Assembly: GCF_007971225.1 (NCBI RefSeq) | Contig: NZ_CP042435.1 | Coordinates: forward strand, 62,001-126,000 | Origin: Panacibacter ginsenosidivorans | Lineage (GTDB): Bacteria > Bacteroidota > Bacteroidia > Chitinophagales > Chitinophagaceae | Reading direction: 5' to 3' | DNA: 64,000 nucleotides | In this document: piece after piece, positions 60,168-64,000 of the stretch | Numbering within the stretch: position 1 is the stretch's first letter | How the letters are laid out: each line of letters opens with the position of its first letter | Made by a program: the position numbers and the translations under genes | Notes under the pieces: model-generated | Databases searched by the model: none | Told to the model about the DNA's origin: nothing | What the model saw: only the letters and a program-made list of their open reading frames with translations

Positions 60168-62126
60168 ATGAAAAAGATTTCTCTTTTTACTTTTTGTTTT
60201 TTTACTTTTTGTTTTTCCTATTCAAATGTTAGTCTTCCAAAATTATTTACCGACCACATGGTTTTACAGCGTGGAAAGCAAATACCTGTTTGGGGTTGGG
60301 CGAATGTCAATGAAAAAATAACTGTTCAATTCAACACGCAAACAAAAACAACAAAGGCAGGTAAAGATGGAAAGTGGATGCTGCAGTTAGATGCAGAAAA
60401 TGCAGGTGGACCTTTTGTATTAACAATAACAGGAAAGAACAGTATAACAATAAACGATGTACTCGTTGGAGAAGTTTGGATCTGCAGCGGTCAAAGCAAT
60501 ATGGAATTTACTGTGCGCAACAGTATTAATGCAGAGCAGGAAATAGCAACAGCTAATTACCCGATGATCCATCATTTTCTTGTTGCAAAAGATGTAAGTG
60601 CAAAACCACTGGATGATATAAAAGCGGGAGAGTGGAAAGTATGTTCTCCTGAAACGGTCGGAGATTTTACTGCCGTTGGATTTTATTTTGCCCGTGAATT
60701 ATACAACCAATTGAGGGTACCTATTGGTTTGATCCATACATCATGGGGAGGCACACATTCAGAAACATGGACAAGCCGTGAAGCATTTGAGAACAGCGAT
60801 GAATTTAAAAGTATGATCACTGGAATGCCAAACCTGAATCTTGATTCATTATCTGCGGAAAAGAATAAAGCAATGATGAAAAAGATCCAATCATTGCAAC
60901 CTGATTTTGGTAAACCAGTTAATGAAGACGAATGGAAGAATAATAATTATGATGACAGTAAATGGCCAATAATGCAGTTGCCATCTTTATGGGAGCAAAA
61001 AGGTCTTGATGGTGTTGATGGAATTATCTGGTTTAGAAAATTAATTGAGGTAGGTGCAGCAGATGCAGGAAAAGCAGCGGTGCTACAATTATCAATGATC
61101 GACGACAATGATATTACTTATGTGAATGGTGTAAAGGTTGGCAGCACTAATGCATACAATGCACAAAGAAAATATACTATACCTGCTGGTGTTATAAAAG
61201 CCGGTAGAAATATTATTGCTGTTCGTGTTGAAGATACAGGTGGTGGCGGTGGAATTTATGGAGAAACATCGGATATGAAAATTACAATAGAAAACAATGT
61301 GCAATCACTAGCCGGAGATTGGCTTTACCAGGTTGCATCTTTACAAAAAGCAAATTCATCAGTTGGTCCGAATGATTATCCAACACTTTTATTCAATGCA
61401 ATGTTGAAGCCATTAATACCTTATGCCATGCAAGGTGTTTTATGGTACCAGGGAGAATCAAATGCAGGACGTGCGTATCAATACCGCAAGGCATTTCCAC
61501 TAATGATATCAGATTGGCGCAAGCAATGGAATGCAGGAAACTTTCCCTTTTATTTTGTGCAGCTTGCCAGTTTCAATTCTGCAAATGGCAACAGTAAAGA
61601 TGGCAGCACATGGGCTGAGTTAAGAGAAGCACAAACGATGACATTATCTTTACCACATACAGGTATGGCTGTTACAACAGACATTGGCACATCAAATGAT
61701 ATTCATCCGAAAAATAAACAGGATGTTGGTAAACGTCTTGCTGCCATTGCATTACACGATGTATATAATAAACAAATAGAATACAGTGGCCCAATGTATC
61801 AATCCATGCAGGTTGATGGTAATAAGATCATTATTTCTTTTACACATGTAGGTGCTGGTCTTGTTGCAAAAGATAAATATGGATATATAAGAGGTTTTGA
61901 AATTGCAGGTGCTGATAAACAATTTCATTATGCAAAAGCAATGATACAGGGTGATAAGATCGTTGTATTTGCAGATGAAGTAAACAATCCTGTTACGGTT
62001 CACTTTGGCTGGACAGATGATGCTGGTGAAGACAATCTTTTCAACAAAGACGGCTTCCCTGCATCACCATTCAGAACAGATAACTGGAAAGGTATAACAG
62101 AAGAGAATAAGTTTACTATTCAGTAA
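60168..62126 (+). CDS. Exported sialate O-acetylesterase-like carbohydrate esterase
   Basis: I start at ATG 60168 (MKKISLFTFCFFTFCFSYSN), giving 652 residues with a Sec signal; a TTG at 60123 would place fifteen residues before it. The SGNH-type esterase core is split by an insert. S110 lies in CSGQSNMEF, and D511 and H513 in NDIHPKNKQDVG complete the triad. The insert (about 265-390) is a galactose-binding-like jelly roll (DDSKWPIMQLPSLWEQKGLD to NIIAVRVEDTGGGGGIYG), a layout usual in bacterial relatives. It removes acetyl groups from sialic acid or from plant polysaccharides. The absence of sialic acid genes here favours the latter. Confidence 0.92.
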   Translation: MKKISLFTFCFFTFCFSYSNVSLPKLFTDHMVLQRGKQIPVWGWANVNEKITVQFNTQTKTTKAGKDGKWMLQLDAENAGGPFVLTITGKNSITINDVLVGEVWICSGQSNMEFTVRNSINAEQEIATANYPMIHHFLVAKDVSAKPLDDIKAGEWKVCSPETVGDFTAVGFYFARELYNQLRVPIGLIHTSWGGTHSETWTSREAFENSDEFKSMITGMPNLNLDSLSAEKNKAMMKKIQSLQPDFGKPVNEDEWKNNNYDDSKWPIMQLPSLWEQKGLDGVDGIIWFRKLIEVGAADAGKAAVLQLSMIDDNDITYVNGVKVGSTNAYNAQRKYTIPAGVIKAGRNIIAVRVEDTGGGGGIYGETSDMKITIENNVQSLAGDWLYQVASLQKANSSVGPNDYPTLLFNAMLKPLIPYAMQGVLWYQGESNAGRAYQYRKAFPLMISDWRKQWNAGNFPFYFVQLASFNSANGNSKDGSTWAELREAQTMTLSLPHTGMAVTTDIGTSNDIHPKNKQDVGKRLAAIALHDVYNKQIEYSGPMYQSMQVDGNKIIISFTHVGAGLVAKDKYGYIRGFEIAGADKQFHYAKAMIQGDKIVVFADEVNNPVTVHFGWTDDAGEDNLFNKDGFPASPFRTDNWKGITEENKFTIQ

Positions 62127-62135
62127 TTCCTTCTT

Positions 62136-62168
62136 TCCTCTCCCTTTGGAGAGGGGTTAGGAGTGAGG
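62136..62168. repeat. Short hairpin of a common Bacteroidota intergenic repeat
   Basis: CCTCTCC and GGAGAGG flank CTTT, followed by GGTTAGGAGTGAGG. The plan (CCTCTCC-loop-GGAGAGG-GTTAGG-GTGAGG) is one I recall from intergenic regions of many Bacteroidota. It sits between the esterase stop and the true terminator. Confidence 0.55.
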
Positions 62169-62173
62169 TCAAA

Positions 62174-62211
62174 ATGCTGTGGATAAAAGTCCGCGGCATT
62201 TTTCTTTTTCC
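62174..62211 (+). terminator. Intrinsic terminator of the acetylesterase gene
   Basis: ATGCTGTGGA and TCCGCGGCAT pair over 10 bp with two G-T pairs around TAAAAG, followed by a long T run broken by one C. Confidence 0.92.
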
Positions 62212-62245
62212 TCGTTTTACCTGCAATGACTTTCTTTACATAGTT

Positions 62246-62253
62246 TAGCTTTG
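62246..62253 (+). promoter_or_regulatory. Promoter -7 element placed almost on the pcm start codon
   Basis: TAGCTTTG fits TAnnTTTG and ends four bases before the pcm ATG. No clear -33 box is seen. If used, transcription would start at or inside the start codon. Confidence 0.5.
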
Positions 62254-62257
62254 CGTT

Positions 62258-62914
62258 ATGAGAAATTATAAGGATGACTGGTATCACAAAGGTTTAAGAA
62301 AACAACTCATCGAACAGTTGCGCAGCAAAGGCATTACAGATGAGCATGTGCTTACCGCCATCAATAATATTCCACGCCATTATTTTTTAGATTCTGCTTT
62401 TGACAAGATCGCTTATGAAGACAGGGCATTTCCTATTGCAGAAGGTCAAACAATTTCTCAACCTTATACTGTTGCTTACCAAACTCAATTGCTGCAGGTA
62501 AAACGAAATGAAAAAGTTTTAGAGATCGGGACTGGAAGCATGTACCAGGCTGCGGTACTTGCAGAAATGGGTGCAAGAGTTTATACAATCGAGCGACAAA
62601 AAAAATTATTCGAGCACAACAAATCTTTTTTTTATCGTACTAAATATCCCAATATAAAATTTTTCTACGGCGATGGTTTTGAAGGCCTGCCTGCGTTTGT
62701 ACCTTTTGATAAAATAATCATTACTGCCGCTGCACCATATATCCCACCAAAGCTTGTTGCGCAAATGAAGACAGGCGGCTTCATGGTTATTCCTGTTGAT
62801 GAAGGAAACAAACAACGCATGTTACGCATTATTAAAAATGAAGATGGCACTTACAAAGAAGAACTCTTTGATTATTTTTCTTTTGTGCCGATGCTTGGAG
62901 GCAAGAATGGATAG
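62258..62914 (+). CDS. pcm: Protein-L-isoaspartate O-methyltransferase
   Basis: The 218-residue enzyme methylates isoaspartyl residues of aged proteins with S-adenosylmethionine. HYFLDSAFDKIAYEDRAFPI and AEGQTISQPYTVAYQTQLLQ are the family's substrate and cofactor segments. Motif I reads VLEIGTGSMYQAAVLAEMG, with Met where nearly all relatives have Gly (GTGSGYQ). The substitution is in the cofactor loop and is worth noting, but the rest is intact. The ATG at 62258 is only four bases behind a promoter-like TAGCTTTG. Confidence 0.94.
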   Translation: MRNYKDDWYHKGLRKQLIEQLRSKGITDEHVLTAINNIPRHYFLDSAFDKIAYEDRAFPIAEGQTISQPYTVAYQTQLLQVKRNEKVLEIGTGSMYQAAVLAEMGARVYTIERQKKLFEHNKSFFYRTKYPNIKFFYGDGFEGLPAFVPFDKIIITAAAPYIPPKLVAQMKTGGFMVIPVDEGNKQRMLRIIKNEDGTYKEELFDYFSFVPMLGGKNG

Positions 62915-62919
62915 TTTTT

Positions 62920-62976
62920 GTTTTCATGCTTAAGTATTTCATAGCGTCTTTTGTTGTGTCACTCACTTGTACTTTT
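62920..62976 (-). repeat. Intergenic head-tail element, copy 36 (GTG dialect)
   Basis: The head is at 62953-62972 on the minus strand. The tail AAAAGACGCTATGAAATAC ends TTAAGCATGAAAAC, six bases behind the pcm stop. It pairs head-to-head with copy 37. Confidence 0.9.
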
Positions 62977-63065
62977 AGAACAGCAATGAGCTATCAGGTA
63001 TTAGCATTAAGTAAGAAAACATATTTTATATGAAACTTTGCTACTGATTGCTGAAACCTATTTAT

Positions 63066-63128
63066 CAGCACAAGAGTGCGACGCAACGAAAGCTTAATGC
63101 TTATTCTATAGTTGGGTTCATAAAATTC
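63066..63128 (+). repeat. Intergenic head-tail element, copy 37 (GCG dialect)
   Basis: The head is at 63068-63087 (GCACAAG start). The tail GAAAGCTTAATGCTTATTC ends TATAGTTGGGTTCATAAAAT, directly before the stop codon of the alpha/beta hydrolase. Confidence 0.93.
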
Positions 63129-63130
63129 TT

Positions 63131-63994
63131 CTAATTCATATTCAGCTCCAGTAGCGAATCACGGATCTCTTTAAACTTCGTCCATGGTATAAAATGTTTT
63201 TCATCTTTGAACCAGACAAGTTTTACTTCTTTGGCATTGATCAAATTTTTTTGTGCAAATAATGCATTACCGGGCGGAACAAATGTGTCTTTATCTCCAT
63301 GCATAATAAGCACACGACAGGTTACTTTATTCAGATCTGCGGGTATACCATCAACATCCTGTTTAAATAAAAGTAACTCTGCATTGCTGGGCCGCATAGC
63401 GCCGGGAATCATATAACGCAAAGGTGTGCGGTCGAGTGTTGCACGCCAGCTTTCAGGATTTTCTTCAGAAGGATCAACTGAGCCTGCAAGAATAACAAGG
63501 TTAGTGATGGGTAATTCATGATGCTCTCCTGTAATCTTTACTACAGCGGGCCCGCCAAGACTATGACCGATCAAACACATGGGTTTGCCATTTGAAAAAT
63601 GTTGAATAACCTTAGCCATGAGGTCACATTGAAGCTGAAGGTTTATAGCATTACCATATTCGCTGTATCCAAAGCCAGGTCTGTCGATACTTATCATGCG
63701 ATAATGTTGCAATAGCGCACTATCTTTTAAGTAATGTTCAAATGCATCCCAACTACCGGGAGAACCATGAATAAAAACAAGTGTGGGTAAAGAATCTACA
63801 CCAGACATTACATAGTGAATGATATGTTTGTCAATTGTATCATAAAAGGTTTTGAAAGGAATGGACTGCTTTTTGAAATCTTCTTCAGCAAGGCTATCGC
63901 TTGTTCTGAACCGCATACAGCTTTGTGCAAAAATGATCCAGCAGAAACAAATAATAAGTAATGTAACAAATATTTTCATGAGCCATTTCTTCAC
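63131..63994 (-). CDS. Alpha/beta hydrolase, membrane-anchored
   Basis: The frame gives 287 residues from a GTG at 63994, or 282 from ATG 63979 (MKIFVTLLIICFCWIIFAQS). It is open to the window edge, so a start outside cannot be excluded. One hydrophobic segment anchors or exports the protein. The hydrolase core shows HGSPGSWDAFEHYL (oxyanion hole), the nucleophile Ser in IGHSLGGPAVV, the acid Asp in MHGDKDTFVPPG and the His in FKDEKHFIPW. The substrate (ester, lactone or epoxide) is not predictable. Confidence 0.87.
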   Translation of the reverse strand: MKKWLMKIFVTLLIICFCWIIFAQSCMRFRTSDSLAEEDFKKQSIPFKTFYDTIDKHIIHYVMSGVDSLPTLVFIHGSPGSWDAFEHYLKDSALLQHYRMISIDRPGFGYSEYGNAINLQLQCDLMAKVIQHFSNGKPMCLIGHSLGGPAVVKITGEHHELPITNLVILAGSVDPSEENPESWRATLDRTPLRYMIPGAMRPSNAELLLFKQDVDGIPADLNKVTCRVLIMHGDKDTFVPPGNALFAQKNLINAKEVKLVWFKDEKHFIPWTKFKEIRDSLLELNMN

Positions 63995-64000
63995 GCGGTA

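Noticed and set aside
333-63128. The repeated heads as a CRISPR-like array
   Set aside because: Copies are 20 bases to several kilobases apart, in both orientations, with genes between them, and no cas genes are present.
333-63128. The elements as simple terminators or promoters
   Set aside because: Several lie next to separate strong terminators (desaturase, rplY, mutase), and the head has no stem-loop with a T run. No consistent TAnnTTTG box is placed in them. They occur at gene starts as well as ends.

Overview
The window is AT-rich chromosomal DNA from a member of the Bacteroidota, most likely close to the Chitinophagaceae. Several things point there: promoters of the TAnnTTTG type (upstream of both tRNAs, lepA and pcm); families typical of that phylum (the alternative GlmU-like protein next to tpiA, DUF3467, a GIN-domain protein, an E1 alpha-beta fusion, L25/Ctc with an Ala/Lys tail, a large membrane pyrophosphatase); and many Sec, Tat and lipoprotein signals. 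No phage, integrase, transposase, rRNA operon or CRISPR array was found.

Layout. 1-228: end of an AraC-type regulator. 451-9206: a sugar-acid region with a GH2 beta-glucuronidase-like enzyme, a Tat-exported sugar isomerase/epimerase-like protein, a CtpA-type protease, tRNA-Arg(ACG), uronate isomerase UxaC and an ExuT-like transporter. 9307-20820: housekeeping and envelope genes (small GNAT, aspartate kinase, serine hydrolase, GlmU-like protein, TpiA, hemerythrin, flippase, glycosyltransferase, LepA). 20957-29200: a lipoprotein, a di-haem peroxidase, DsbD with a partner domain protein, PurQ, and a two-gene membrane/exported pair. 29612-40822: Kup, a two-component system with a TolC/HlyD/RND efflux set, and a desaturase. 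41171-46110: a second sugar-acid cluster (RraA-like, enolase-superfamily dehydratase-like, MFS transporter, YhcH-like) in which three of the four proteins carry export signals. 46292-54940: E1 alpha-beta, FAH-family hydrolase, Pth, L25, Prs, RadC, membrane pyrophosphatase. 55233-64000: YCII-like, GIN-domain protein, tRNA-Met, DUF3467, phosphoglucomutase-type enzyme, sialate O-acetylesterase, Pcm and an alpha/beta hydrolase.

The outstanding feature is not a gene. I count 37 copies of a roughly 60-bp element, about one per 1.7 kb, all between genes. Each has a conserved 20-bp head (GTACAAGTGAGTGACACAAC or GTACAAGAGTGCGACGCAAC) and a looser tail ending near CCGGnnCATAAAA. The head contains an odd palindrome in two dialects, GTGACAC and GCGACGC, which differ by a paired, compensatory change. 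Orientation alternates along the chromosome in 32 of 36 neighbouring steps, so that stretches of one to a few genes lie between copies whose tails point inward. The two copies around such a stretch share the dialect in 12 of 15 clear cases. I know of no described element that matches; this is the candidate new system. The counts were made by eye and need a computed search.

The sugar-acid genes suggest a bacterium that takes apart uronate-containing, partly acetylated plant or microbial polysaccharides, with part of the chemistry outside the cytoplasm.
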